DNA from: Enterocloster bolteae
GTDB taxonomy: Bacteria > Bacillota > Clostridia > Lachnospirales > Lachnospiraceae
Direction of reading: 5' to 3'
Length of the DNA stretch: 64,000 bases
Assembly (NCBI RefSeq): GCF_002234575.2
Contig: NZ_CP022464.2
Coordinates: forward strand, 1-64,000
Each line of letters begins with the position of its first letter. Position 1 is the first letter of the stretch. The translations under genes were made by a program, and so were the position numbers. Below the pieces are notes generated by a model. The model was not told where the DNA came from and searched no databases. It saw only the letters and a list, made by a program, of their open reading frames with translations. Of this stretch, positions 54,244 to 63,213 are shown piece after piece.

Positions 54244-55323
54244 ATGAGCCATGGAGTTATCATAAAGGACGCCGTTAAGAGGTACGGTGATTTTACAGCG
54301 TTAAAGGGAGTGAATCTGGAGATAAAACAGGGCGAATTTTTTACACTGTTAGGGCCCTCCGGATGCGGCAAGACCACGCTGCTTAGAATGATAGCGGGTT
54401 TTAACAGCGTGGACGGCGGAGAAATCTGCTTTGACGACAAGGTTATCAATAACCTGGAGGCCCACAAAAGGGATATCGGCATGGTGTTCCAGAATTATGC
54501 CATTTTCCCCCATCTGACTGTGGCAGAGAATGTGGCCTATGGTTTAAAGGCAAAAAAGTATCCCAAGGACCAGATTCCCGGCAAGGTGGAGGAGGCTCTT
54601 GACCTGGTTCAGATTAAGAATCTGAAAGACAGAAAGCCCAACGAGCTGTCCGGCGGGCAGCAGCAGAGGGTGGCCCTTGCAAGGGCATTTGTCATAGAGC
54701 CGGGCGTGCTGTTAATGGATGAACCCCTGTCCAACCTGGACGCAAAGCTCAGGGTACAGATGAGGACAGTCATTAAAAAGCTGCAGCGCCGCCTGGGAAT
54801 TACCACCATCTATGTGACCCATGACCAGGAGGAGGCACTGGCCATCTCTGACCGTATCGCGGTTATCAAAGAGGGCGAGGTGATGCAGGTGGGTTCCCCG
54901 GAGAATATATACAAAAAACCGCAGAATACATTTGTGGCAGGATTCATAGGGGTTTCCAATTTCGTGGAATGTGATGTGAACGGCGAAAATCCGGCAGCGG
55001 CAGTTCTTGATATTAAGGGAGAGTGCACGATTACATGCAGTCTCAAGGCACCTTTTAAGGGAAAAGGAATCATTTCTGCCAGGCCGGAGCAGCTGTTCTT
55101 TGATGAAAAGGAAGGTCTGCCGGGAAAAATTGTTATATCCACCTTCCTGGGTGATTTCATTGAATATGAGATTGAACTGGATAACGGACAGACCGTACAG
55201 CTTAACGAGTACACCAAGGATGTCCGCGAGCTGCGCCCGGACGGACAGCGGGTCAAGGTCAACTTTGATATCAACGCGGTAGGCGTTTACGACGCCGGAA
55301 CCCAGGAGGTGATTTCATGGTAA
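54244..55323 (+). CDS. ABC transporter ATP-binding protein (iron/polyamine type)
   Basis: The 359-residue ATPase of the uptake system has Walker A GPSGCGKTT, the signature LSGGQQQRVALARAF, Walker B GVLLMDEPLSNLD, the switch His in YVTHDQEEAL, and a C-terminal TOBE-type domain. This belongs to the FbpC/PotA group. The ATG at 54244 is chosen because AAGGAGG lies 8 bp upstream; the TTG 63 bp earlier has no site. It overlaps the permease start by 7 bp. Confidence 0.92.
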   Translation: MSHGVIIKDAVKRYGDFTALKGVNLEIKQGEFFTLLGPSGCGKTTLLRMIAGFNSVDGGEICFDDKVINNLEAHKRDIGMVFQNYAIFPHLTVAENVAYGLKAKKYPKDQIPGKVEEALDLVQIKNLKDRKPNELSGGQQQRVALARAFVIEPGVLLMDEPLSNLDAKLRVQMRTVIKKLQRRLGITTIYVTHDQEEALAISDRIAVIKEGEVMQVGSPENIYKKPQNTFVAGFIGVSNFVECDVNGENPAAAVLDIKGECTITCSLKAPFKGKGIISARPEQLFFDEKEGLPGKIVISTFLGDFIEYEIELDNGQTVQLNEYTKDVRELRPDGQRVKVNFDINAVGVYDAGTQEVISW

Positions 55324-56969
55324 AGTCGCGCAAAAAGCTGGACTTTTGGTTCTGGGTCAAGGTACTGGTAGTGGGGTTTATGCTGATTTTCCTGTTTTAT
55401 CCCTTCTGTACCCTGATAACACGAAGCTTTTTTTCAAAAAATGCGGCTGGTTTTACCCTGGAGAACTATATCCGGTTCTTTACAAAAAAATACTATTACA
55501 ATGCCCTGGGGCGAAGCCTGTTCGTATCCGTGGTCACCACACTCACAACCTTAGTGGTGGGTGTGCCCATTGCCTATGTTATGTCCAGGTATAATGTGGT
55601 GGGAAAAAGGTTTATCCACATTTTTATCATCATGAGCCTGATGAGCCCGCCGTTTATCGGGGCTTACAGCTGGATTACCCTGTTTGGACGTTCCGGTTTT
55701 ATCACCAGCCTGTTTGCCAATATCGGTATCCATCTGCCCAGTATTTACGGCAAATTGGGTATTATTATCGTATTTACCTTTAAGCTCTTCCCCTATGTGT
55801 ACCTGTACACGTCAGGGGCCATGGGAAGCATAGATTCCAGCCTGGAGGAGGCTGCGGAGAATCTGGGAAGCAATAAGCTGCGCAGGCTGTGGACCATTAC
55901 CCTGCCCGTGGTGCTTCCATCCATTGCAGCAGGAGCCATTATGGTATTCATGACCAGCCTGGCTGATTTCGGAACCCCCATGCTCATCGGCGAAGGCTAT
56001 ATGGTGCTTCCGGTTCTGGTATACAATGAATATATGAGTGAGATTGGCGGCAACGCCCATCTGGCCAGCGCATTGTCTGTTATTATCGTGATCTGCTCCA
56101 CCACAGTGCTGCTGGTGCAGAAGTATTATGTATCCAGAAAGAATTACGTCATGACAGCCATGCGTCCCCCCAAGGAAGAAGTGCTTCACGGATTCAAGCG
56201 TTTCCTGGCCACATTCCCTGTGATGCTGGTCACCTTTGTGGGAATCCTGCCGCAGATTGTGGTGCTTATCACCAGCTTTATCAAATGTGATTTCACGGGC
56301 TTCCAGAAAGGATTCAGCCTGGGCAGCTATATCACCATATTCAACCGTCTGTGGACCAACATCAGGAATACATTTGTATTTTCCACGGTTGCCATTGTGT
56401 TCATTATAGCGCTGGGTATGCTGATTTCCTATATAGTGGTCCGCCAGAAGGGCGTGGCCGGGCAGCTGATGGATTTAATTATTATGTTCCCCTTTGTTAT
56501 TCCGGGAGCTGTTCTGGGTATCAGCTTAATCGTTGCGTTTAATAAGCCACCGGTGGTTCTTACAGGTACGGCCCTGATCATCATTATCGCCTTTGTGGTC
56601 AGAAAATTGCCCTATACGGTGCGATCGGGTAGCGCCTTCCTGCAGCAGATGGACCCAAGTGTGGAGGAGGCGTCCATCAGTCTGGGCGTGTCACCTATGA
56701 AAACCTTCGGCAAGGTAACGGCAAGGCTCATGGCGCCCGGTGTGCTGTCCGGAGCCATCCTCAGCTGGATTACCTGTATCAATGAGCTGTCATCCAGCGT
56801 CATGCTCTATGGGGGCAAGACAAGTACCATCTCTGTAGCAATTTATACTGAGGTGGTCCGCAACAGCTATGGTACGGCGGCAGCGCTGGCCTCCATTCTG
56901 ACTGTGAGTACGGTTGTCATGCTGCTGATATTCCTGAAGGTGAGCAAAGGAAAGGTGTCAATCGTGTAG
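55317..56969 (+). CDS. ABC transporter permease, fused two-domain (iron type)
   Basis: A 550-residue permease with two binding-protein-dependent transport domains in one chain, so it acts as the full membrane pore. It has about 12 helices, and each half has an EAA-type loop (SSLEEAAENLGSNKLRRLWT and DPSVEEASISLGVSPMKTFG). Fused permeases of this length are usual for FbpB-type iron transporters. CAGGAGGTG precedes the ATG, overlapping the ATPase gene. A hairpin after the gene marks the operon end. Confidence 0.92.
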   Translation: MVKSRKKLDFWFWVKVLVVGFMLIFLFYPFCTLITRSFFSKNAAGFTLENYIRFFTKKYYYNALGRSLFVSVVTTLTTLVVGVPIAYVMSRYNVVGKRFIHIFIIMSLMSPPFIGAYSWITLFGRSGFITSLFANIGIHLPSIYGKLGIIIVFTFKLFPYVYLYTSGAMGSIDSSLEEAAENLGSNKLRRLWTITLPVVLPSIAAGAIMVFMTSLADFGTPMLIGEGYMVLPVLVYNEYMSEIGGNAHLASALSVIIVICSTTVLLVQKYYVSRKNYVMTAMRPPKEEVLHGFKRFLATFPVMLVTFVGILPQIVVLITSFIKCDFTGFQKGFSLGSYITIFNRLWTNIRNTFVFSTVAIVFIIALGMLISYIVVRQKGVAGQLMDLIIMFPFVIPGAVLGISLIVAFNKPPVVLTGTALIIIIAFVVRKLPYTVRSGSAFLQQMDPSVEEASISLGVSPMKTFGKVTARLMAPGVLSGAILSWITCINELSSSVMLYGGKTSTISVAIYTEVVRNSYGTAAALASILTVSTVVMLLIFLKVSKGKVSIV

Positions 56970-56976
56970 TATGTGC

Positions 56977-57014
56977 AAAAGCCTGAAGCGTTTTGTGGAA
57001 ACCTTCAGGCTTTT
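56977..57014 (+). terminator. Terminator after the iron ABC operon
   Basis: A 12-bp perfect stem AAAAGCCTGAAG/CTTCAGGCTTTT with a 14-nt loop; the T-run is only four bases and is part of the stem. Confidence 0.75.
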
Positions 57015-57038
57015 ATGAGGAAAATGAGGAGAAAACAT

Positions 57039-58478
57039 ATGGTAAAGTTCGGGACAGGCGGCTGGAGAGCCATCATTGGGGAAGAATTTACAAAGGAAAA
57101 CATACAAAAGCTGGCGCTGGCCATATGCCTTAAGATGAAGGCAGAGGGTGTGGAGGGTCAGGGCGTTGTCATGGGGTATGACAGGCGGTTCCTTTCAAAA
57201 GAGGCCATCATATGGTCCTGCGAAATATTTGGAAACCAGGGAATCCGGGTGTGGTTTGTAAACCGCAGCTCGCCCACTCCGCTGGTAATGTTCTATGTGA
57301 TGAAGCATGAGCTGAGCTACGGCATGATGGTGACAGCCAGCCATAATCCGGCCATCTATAACGGTATCAAGGTGTTTACATACGGGGGAAGGGACGCGGA
57401 TGAGAAGCAGACAGCAGAGATTGAGTATTACCTGGAACAGGCAGAGGAACTTTATCTTCCCAATGAGGAGGAAAACGGACAGATGCCGCCGCCATCCTAC
57501 CTGGAGCTTGTAAGGAAGGGCATGGTCAGGGAAATCAATCCCATGAATGAGTATCTGGATAACATCATATCCGTGATCAACATGGACGCCATCAAAGAGC
57601 GAGATTTGCGCATTGCCATTGATCCCATGTACGGTGTGAGCCTGACGGCTCTGAGCACCATTCTTTCCATTGCAAGGTGTACCATAGAAACCATTAATTC
57701 CAGGCACGACACCCTGTTCGGCGGAAAGATGCCGGCGCCCACAGAGCGGACTCTGCGGAATCTCCAGAATTATGTGCTGGACCGGTATTGCGATATCGGC
57801 ATTGCCACGGACGGAGATGCGGACAGACTGGGAGTCATTGATGACCAGGGACATTATCTCCACGCAAACAACATACTGGTCATGCTCTATTACTATCTGC
57901 TGAAATACAAGGGGTGGCGGGGACCTGCTGTGCGCAACCTGGCAACCACCCATGTGCTGGACAAGGTGGCAGAGAGCTTTGGGCAGAAATGCTACGAGGT
58001 GCCGGTGGGGTTCAAGCATATATCCGCGAAAATGCAGGAAACGGATGCCATTATAGGAGGCGAGTCCTCAGGCGGACTGACGGTAAAGGGCCATATACAC
58101 GGAAAGGACGGCATCTATGCGGCGGCCCTTCTGGTGGAGATGATAGCTGTCAGCGGGAAGAGGCTGTCGGAGATAGCGGCGGATATCAGGAAGGAATATG
58201 GAGCCATCCATATGGCGGAGCGGGATTACAGGTTTACGCCAGAGGAAAAGGAACGAATCCATAACATCCTTATGGAGGAACGGAAACTGCCGGAAATGCC
58301 CTTTGAGACAGACCATGTTTCTTATATGGACGGATGCAAGGTATATTTTAAGAACGGCGGCTGGGTTATTGCCAGATTCTCTGGTACGGAACCGCTGCTT
58401 CGCATATTCTGTGAGATGGAATATGAACCGGATACAGTCAGGGTGTGCAATCTGTTTGAAGAATATCTGGGACTGTAG
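57039..58478 (+). CDS. Phosphoglucomutase/phosphomannomutase family protein
   Basis: A 479-residue alpha-D-phosphohexomutase that moves phosphate between C1 and C6 of a hexose. Four family motifs are present: FGTGGWRAIIGE at the start, the phosphoserine loop TASHNPAIYNG (Ser101), the metal loop ATDGDADRLGV, the sugar-binding loop GGESSGG, and the C-terminal phosphate loop RFSGTEPLLRIF. The substrate (glucose, mannose or glucosamine phosphate) is not certain. The ATG at 57039 follows GAGGAG by 7 bp and lies just after the terminator of the previous operon. Confidence 0.92.
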   Translation: MVKFGTGGWRAIIGEEFTKENIQKLALAICLKMKAEGVEGQGVVMGYDRRFLSKEAIIWSCEIFGNQGIRVWFVNRSSPTPLVMFYVMKHELSYGMMVTASHNPAIYNGIKVFTYGGRDADEKQTAEIEYYLEQAEELYLPNEEENGQMPPPSYLELVRKGMVREINPMNEYLDNIISVINMDAIKERDLRIAIDPMYGVSLTALSTILSIARCTIETINSRHDTLFGGKMPAPTERTLRNLQNYVLDRYCDIGIATDGDADRLGVIDDQGHYLHANNILVMLYYYLLKYKGWRGPAVRNLATTHVLDKVAESFGQKCYEVPVGFKHISAKMQETDAIIGGESSGGLTVKGHIHGKDGIYAAALLVEMIAVSGKRLSEIAADIRKEYGAIHMAERDYRFTPEEKERIHNILMEERKLPEMPFETDHVSYMDGCKVYFKNGGWVIARFSGTEPLLRIFCEMEYEPDTVRVCNLFEEYLGL

Positions 58479-58508
58479 GAACAGGCCGGATAGACAGGAG
58501 ATATAAAA

Positions 58509-58985
58509 ATGGTAATCAAACCCCATCATTTTATGGACATTATCAAGCTGTATGGAGGCGGAATCCAGGTTTTTGTACCGGATACGGATTACGGCCATGA
58601 TTTTTACCGGGCAGCAAATGAGATTATAGGGAATCACCGGATACAGATAAAAGTCACATCCGGGGCTGATGATATATGCGGGCCATGCAGGTTCCTGGGC
58701 AGTGACAAAACATGTACGGATTGTATTTCACATATAAAGGGAATCCGTTCCAAGAATAGCTACAATAAGATGCTGGATTGCCGCATCATGGATATTCTTG
58801 GCCTGGGTGAGGACGCTGTGTATACAGCTGAGGAATTGTGCCGGATAATGGGAGACTGTCCGGGGCTGGTGGCGGATGTGTGGAAGGAGGAAGCCGAAGC
58901 CTGCCGGGAAACGGCAAGGAAACGGCAGCAGCTGTTTGAGGCAGGGGTGAGAAAATATTTGGATCAGGGTAATGAAGTTATATGA
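58509..58985 (+). CDS. Cys-containing DUF1284-like protein
   Basis: The 158-residue protein has an N-terminal KPHHFMDIIKLYGGG resembling the DUF1284 start, and a Cys cluster (DDICGPCRFLGSDKTCTDCI) that could bind a metal or iron-sulfur cluster. The C-terminal third is helical and rich in charged residues. The DUF1284 call is tentative. It follows the phosphohexomutase by 30 bp with a GGAGAT site, so the two are probably cotranscribed. A terminator follows. Confidence 0.65.
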   Translation: MVIKPHHFMDIIKLYGGGIQVFVPDTDYGHDFYRAANEIIGNHRIQIKVTSGADDICGPCRFLGSDKTCTDCISHIKGIRSKNSYNKMLDCRIMDILGLGEDAVYTAEELCRIMGDCPGLVADVWKEEAEACRETARKRQQLFEAGVRKYLDQGNEVI

Positions 58986-59013
58986 ATTGTGATTTAAGCA
59001 GTAATGTGTGAGG

Positions 59014-59062
59014 AAGGCTGCGGTTTCGTTGGCATGTGCCGGTGGAATTGCAGCCTTTTTTT
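59014..59062 (+). terminator. Terminator after the DUF1284-like gene
   Basis: AAGGCTGC/GCAGCCTTTTTTT, with an inner GGC-ATGT-GCC hairpin in the loop. Confidence 0.75.
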
Positions 59063-59186
59063 GTGGATGAAGATGTAACTGTTTTGTATCGGATGTGGAA
59101 AAAGGAACGCCGGCAGACTGTAAGTCAGATGCTTCCATAAAAAAGAGAGGGAAGGGGGTGAAATTGGCGGATTATTTGCCTGGTTT

Positions 59187-59238
59187 TTGTATCAAAGTTG
59201 TAAAATTGTTTCTGGACTCTAGGTTCAAATGGTATAAT
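59187..59238 (+). promoter_or_regulatory. BCCT operon promoter with TTGTATCAAAG repeat motif
   Basis: TTGTATCAAAG-TTGTAAAATTG (59187-59208) is a direct repeat with an 11-bp period. TATAAT lies at 59233-59238 with only a weak -35 (TTCTGG) between, as in activator-dependent promoters. The same motif occurs before the MFS gene at 63076. Both are candidates for binding by the OmpR-type regulator encoded between them. The region 58986-59338 otherwise contains no convincing gene. Confidence 0.6.
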
Positions 59239-59338
59239 GAGCCTAATTACTTTATTTTACAGGTCAATATATACAATCACCGGTTATAAGTCTTCGGGCA
59301 GAAAAGGGGCTCAGACTAAAGATGAGGAGGTACTGGTA

Positions 59339-60961
59339 ATGGAGAAGGTGTCGGGGCAAAAGAGAAAAAGCAGATTAAGAGGCTGGGTATTCTGGCCTCC
59401 GTTTTTAGTGCTGCTGATGGTATTGATTTTGGGATTTGTGTCCCAGGATGCTTTTTTGAAGGTGGTCAATGGGGTAAAGGATTGGATTTGGGGGAATTTT
59501 AAATGGCTGTTCTCAGGTTATGGACTGGCAGCGGTGGGGGTATGCTTCTATGCCTGCTTTTCTAAATTTGGAAATACAGTGATTGGCGGAAAGGATGCCA
59601 AACCGATACTGGGCAAATTCAACTGGTTTGCAATCAGTTTGTGTACGACCATAGCCGCCGGTCTTATGTTCTGGGCAGCAGCAGAGCCGCTGTATCTTAT
59701 GAGTGATCCATCGCCGTTTTTTGATATAGAGCCCAACTCACCTCAGGCTGCTGTTTTTGCCATGGCCCAGATGTATCTGCACTGGGGTATTACACCCTAT
59801 GCAATTTATGCCCTGGCCGCAACTGTATTCGCGTTTACCTATTACAATATGAAGAAACCATTTTCATTGGGGGCCTGCATTTCGCCGTTGCTGGGGGAAC
59901 GGGCAACAAAGGGAAGGCTGGCAGACATCATCGACGCCCTCTGTATTTTCATACTCTGCGCCGGTATGTCGGGTTCCCTGTCCACAGGGGCATTTTCTGT
60001 GGCGGGAGGCATATCCAACATAACAGGAATACCTACCAACGGCATTATGCTGATAATCGTCATGGCGGCCATTATCCTGGTATATACCATATCGGCGTCT
60101 TCGGGCATTATGAAGGGAATTAAGTGGCTTTCCAGCTTTAATGTATATATATTTTCATTCCTGATTCTGTTCATTTTCCTGTTTGGACCCACAAAATTCA
60201 TATTGAACTTTGGCGTTGAATCAGTGGGAGAGCTGATGGATTCCTTCTTTATGCGCAACCTGTTTACGGATTCCATGAACCTGGGCAACAGCTCCTGGTC
60301 CAGCCTTGGGAACATGAAGGTAGGATACTGGGCCAGTTATCTGGCCTGGGCTCCGGTTACAGCCCTGTTTTTAGGAAAGCTGGCAAGGGGATACAAAATC
60401 AGGGACTGTATTATCATAAATCTGTTTGTGCCCACTGTTTTTTCCATGATTTGGGTTTCCATATTCGGAGGTACGGCTATCCACATGCATATGCAGGAAA
60501 GTCTGATTCCGCTGCTGGAGACTTCAGGGGCAGAATCCATTGTATATAAACTTTTCGAGGTGCTTCCCCTGAGACAATTGTGTATTCCCATATTCGTGCT
60601 GGCAACCTTCATATCTTTTGTTACGGCTGCGGATTCCAATACCAACGCAATTGCTTCTGTGTGCACCTCGGGAATGTCCGAGGAGGAAATGGAGGCACCG
60701 GCCGGCCTTAAGATACTATGGGGTATGATAATTGGTGTCATGGCAGCTGTCATGGCTGTTTTTACAGGAGTGGGGGGAGCCAAGACTCTTGCCAGCATAG
60801 GCGGTTTTCCATCCATGTTTCTGCAGATTGCATCCTGCGCCGCGTTGATTAAAATTATGCGCCATCCTGAAAAGTATGATAAATGCCGGCAGGATACAGG
60901 AAACGGAAAGGAAGATACAGGGGAGGGGAAACATGTACAGGATACTGATTGCGGAAGATAA
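59339..60961 (+). CDS. BCCT-family transporter (betaine/choline/carnitine)
   Basis: A 540-residue membrane protein with 12 predicted helices and the BCCT signatures: GLMFWAAAEPLYLMSDPSPF near the third helix, HWGITPYAIYALAA, and LAWAPVTALFLGKLARG. These proteins take up betaine, choline, carnitine or related quaternary amines. The ATG at 59339 follows GAGGAGG by 8 bp; a longer reading from 59237 begins at the -10 box of the promoter and is unlikely. Its end overlaps the response regulator gene by 29 bp. The aromatic box needed for betaine was not mapped, so the ligand is open; the tail is Asp/Gly/Lys-rich. Confidence 0.88.
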   Translation: MEKVSGQKRKSRLRGWVFWPPFLVLLMVLILGFVSQDAFLKVVNGVKDWIWGNFKWLFSGYGLAAVGVCFYACFSKFGNTVIGGKDAKPILGKFNWFAISLCTTIAAGLMFWAAAEPLYLMSDPSPFFDIEPNSPQAAVFAMAQMYLHWGITPYAIYALAATVFAFTYYNMKKPFSLGACISPLLGERATKGRLADIIDALCIFILCAGMSGSLSTGAFSVAGGISNITGIPTNGIMLIIVMAAIILVYTISASSGIMKGIKWLSSFNVYIFSFLILFIFLFGPTKFILNFGVESVGELMDSFFMRNLFTDSMNLGNSSWSSLGNMKVGYWASYLAWAPVTALFLGKLARGYKIRDCIIINLFVPTVFSMIWVSIFGGTAIHMHMQESLIPLLETSGAESIVYKLFEVLPLRQLCIPIFVLATFISFVTAADSNTNAIASVCTSGMSEEEMEAPAGLKILWGMIIGVMAAVMAVFTGVGGAKTLASIGGFPSMFLQIASCAALIKIMRHPEKYDKCRQDTGNGKEDTGEGKHVQDTDCGR

Positions 60962-61598
60962 TAAGGCTATTTCCAATTTGATTAAAACCCATTTGTCTTT
61001 TGCCGGATATGATACCAGTCAGGTTTATGACGGGGAATTTGCACTGGAAATTTTGGAGGCGGAACCCTTTGATTTGCTGATTCTGGACTTAATGCTGCCA
61101 AAGGTAAGCGGAGTGGATATTCTCGCCAGGGTAAAGGATTGCCAGATGCCCATTATCGTGGTGACGGCCCTGGACGATTTGAGCAGTAAGGTCCAGTGTC
61201 TTCAGGTGGGGGCAGACGATTATATTACAAAACCATTTGACAGCATGGACCTTTTAGCCAGGGTGGGAGCGGTACTGCGCCGGTGCAGGCGCCGCCCCAT
61301 GTCCCTCAATGTCAGGAATATCAGCGTGGACCCGGACCAGCACCGTGTGCTTAAGGACGGAAAGGAGATAGAGCTGACACCCAAGGAATTTGACCTGCTG
61401 TACTACTTGTGTTCCAACTGCGATAAGGTACTGACCAGAAAGGAAATCCTCTCCGATGTATGGGGATATAATTATGTGGGGGAGACCAGGACTGTGGATA
61501 TCCATATCCAGAGGCTGAGAAAAAAGCTGGATTGGGAGGGCGCCATACAGACCATAACCAAGGTGGGGTATCTGCTTAAAGGGAGTGATGACAGATGA
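60933..61598 (+). CDS. OmpR/PhoB-family response regulator
   Basis: A 221-residue response regulator with a receiver domain (phosphoacceptor Asp52 in LLILDLMLPK; Lys in YITKPF) and a winged-helix DNA-binding domain (ELTPKEFDLLYYLCSNCDKV, TVDIHIQRLRKKL). The ATG at 60933 follows GGGGAGGGG and overlaps the transporter end. It is coupled to the kinase gene by ATGA overlap. Placed within the BCCT operon, it probably controls BCCT and the MFS gene. OmpR-type regulators bind tandem repeats of 10-11 bp, as seen at both promoters. Confidence 0.93.
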   Translation: MYRILIAEDNKAISNLIKTHLSFAGYDTSQVYDGEFALEILEAEPFDLLILDLMLPKVSGVDILARVKDCQMPIIVVTALDDLSSKVQCLQVGADDYITKPFDSMDLLARVGAVLRRCRRRPMSLNVRNISVDPDQHRVLKDGKEIELTPKEFDLLYYLCSNCDKVLTRKEILSDVWGYNYVGETRTVDIHIQRLRKKLDWEGAIQTITKVGYLLKGSDDR

Positions 61599-63058
61599 AG
61601 CTTTGGCAGAAAATATTTCTGGGCGCATTTATAGCCAGCGTGGCCATATTCTTTTTCTGCGGATTCTATATTGTGGTGACCGGGCTGCATTTTACGCTGG
61701 AAGGTGAGATGAAAAGGACGGAATATTACCAGTCTGTCTACGCCCGGAAAATAAAATCTTTTTTCCGGGAACCAGATGTGCAGAGCGGGCTGTCAGGGTT
61801 CATGGATGGTTTCAGGGAAGAACTGGCGGGTGAGGGAAGGTATCTTCAGGTCTGGGAGGGGGAGGAGCTTCGATATGACAGTTTTGAGAAGTTTCCTCCG
61901 GCACCGCGCTATACTTTCGTGGAGGGACAGGCAGCATATACGCCTACGTATATGAAGGATATAGGGGATTCCAGGTATCTGTACGTGGAGTCCGAATTTC
62001 CCTGTGACAATGCCATGTATAAGGTTGTGATGATTAAGGATTTATCTGATATATATAAATCCTGCGACATGCAGCTGAATATTTTCTTTGCTCTGTGCCT
62101 GATACAGGCTTTTATCACAGCCATGATTATGTTTCTGATTACCAAGAGAATTACCTCGCCCATTGAACGGCTGAATGAAGCGGCAAAGCTTATGGCTCAG
62201 GAATCCATTCCCCTTAAGCTGGCCGTTGAGGGGGAGGATGAAATCAGTGAGCTGTCCCATAACTTTAATCTGATGTCTGAGGCCATCAACAGGAACATTG
62301 ATGATTACAAACAGATTGTAGGCAATCTGACCCACGAAATAAAAACCCCTCTCACATCCATCATTGGTTACGCAGAGCTGCTTAAGAATCATGAGTGTGA
62401 CAGGGAGCTTCAGGAACAGGCATTGGATTATATCCTGGAAGAGGGAAAACGGCTGAATTCCATTACCCGGAAAATGATTAAGCTGTCGCGTATACAGCCG
62501 GGGCTGCTGAACATAGAGCGGCAGGACGTAAAAAAGATGCTGGAGACATCGCTGATGGCTGTGAGGATGAAGGCCGGGCAGAAACAGATTCATTTTACTT
62601 CGGATATTCCGGAGGGTATATTCTGCTATGGTGACAGAGAGTTTCTCATTACCATGATGGAAAATGTCCTGGACAATGCAATCAAGGCTTCCCATGAAGG
62701 CGGAGTCATTGAAGTCAGGGCAGCCGGCGAAGGGGGGGCACTGGCTTACATCCAGGTAACAGATCATGGAATCGGAATCCCGGCTGATATTCTGGATAAG
62801 ATAGACCAGCCGTTTTTTAAGGGGGATAAGGCCCACAGCCAGGGAGGAGACGGTTTTGGCATGGGACTGGCCATTTGCAAGTCGGTGATGCTGCACCATC
62901 ACGGCTCGCTGAAATATGAGAGTGTAGTGGGAGCGTATACCACGGTCACGATGAGGTTTCCCGCTGCTGATTACCTGCGACTGGAATCGCCGGAACAGAC
63001 AGACCAGGTGAAAAAGGATTCTTTGTGGGTGTATGAGGCGTCCAACATCATACGCTGA
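61595..63058 (+). CDS. Membrane sensor histidine kinase
   Basis: A 487-residue kinase: a first membrane helix (about residues 7-30), an extracellular sensor of about 130 residues, a second helix (about 160-182), HAMP, HisKA with phospho-His247 in NLTHEIKTPL, and an ATP domain with NVLDNAIKAS, DHGIGIP and GFGMGLAIC. It phosphorylates the preceding response regulator. Its ATGA overlap with that gene shows translational coupling. What it senses is unknown; the link to a BCCT transporter suggests osmotic or amine signals. Confidence 0.93.
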   Translation: MKLWQKIFLGAFIASVAIFFFCGFYIVVTGLHFTLEGEMKRTEYYQSVYARKIKSFFREPDVQSGLSGFMDGFREELAGEGRYLQVWEGEELRYDSFEKFPPAPRYTFVEGQAAYTPTYMKDIGDSRYLYVESEFPCDNAMYKVVMIKDLSDIYKSCDMQLNIFFALCLIQAFITAMIMFLITKRITSPIERLNEAAKLMAQESIPLKLAVEGEDEISELSHNFNLMSEAINRNIDDYKQIVGNLTHEIKTPLTSIIGYAELLKNHECDRELQEQALDYILEEGKRLNSITRKMIKLSRIQPGLLNIERQDVKKMLETSLMAVRMKAGQKQIHFTSDIPEGIFCYGDREFLITMMENVLDNAIKASHEGGVIEVRAAGEGGALAYIQVTDHGIGIPADILDKIDQPFFKGDKAHSQGGDGFGMGLAICKSVMLHHHGSLKYESVVGAYTTVTMRFPAADYLRLESPEQTDQVKKDSLWVYEASNIIR

Positions 63059-63075
63059 CAGGAAATTGGGACGGA

Positions 63076-63148
63076 TTGTATCAAAGCTGTAACCAAACTG
63101 TTGTCTTTTGAACAAGAAGACGGCAGTTTGATTTTTATACGGTATAAT
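63076..63148 (+). promoter_or_regulatory. MFS gene promoter with the shared repeat motif
   Basis: TTGTATCAAAG-CTGTAACCAAA-CTGTTG (63076-63103) matches the BCCT motif with an 11-bp period; TATAAT lies at 63143-63148 (GGTATAATGAG in both promoters), with a poor -35. The motif is about two helical turns (21 bp) farther from the -10 than in the BCCT promoter. Confidence 0.6.
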
Positions 63149-63213
63149 GAGAGACAAGTTGAGACGCGTATCAACAAAAACCAAGAGAAGACGGTACAAA
63201 AGGGGGTTTTATA

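Noticed and set aside
59095..59289. A 64-codon frame before the BCCT gene
   Set aside because: It runs over the promoter motif and -10 box and has no recognisable protein pattern.
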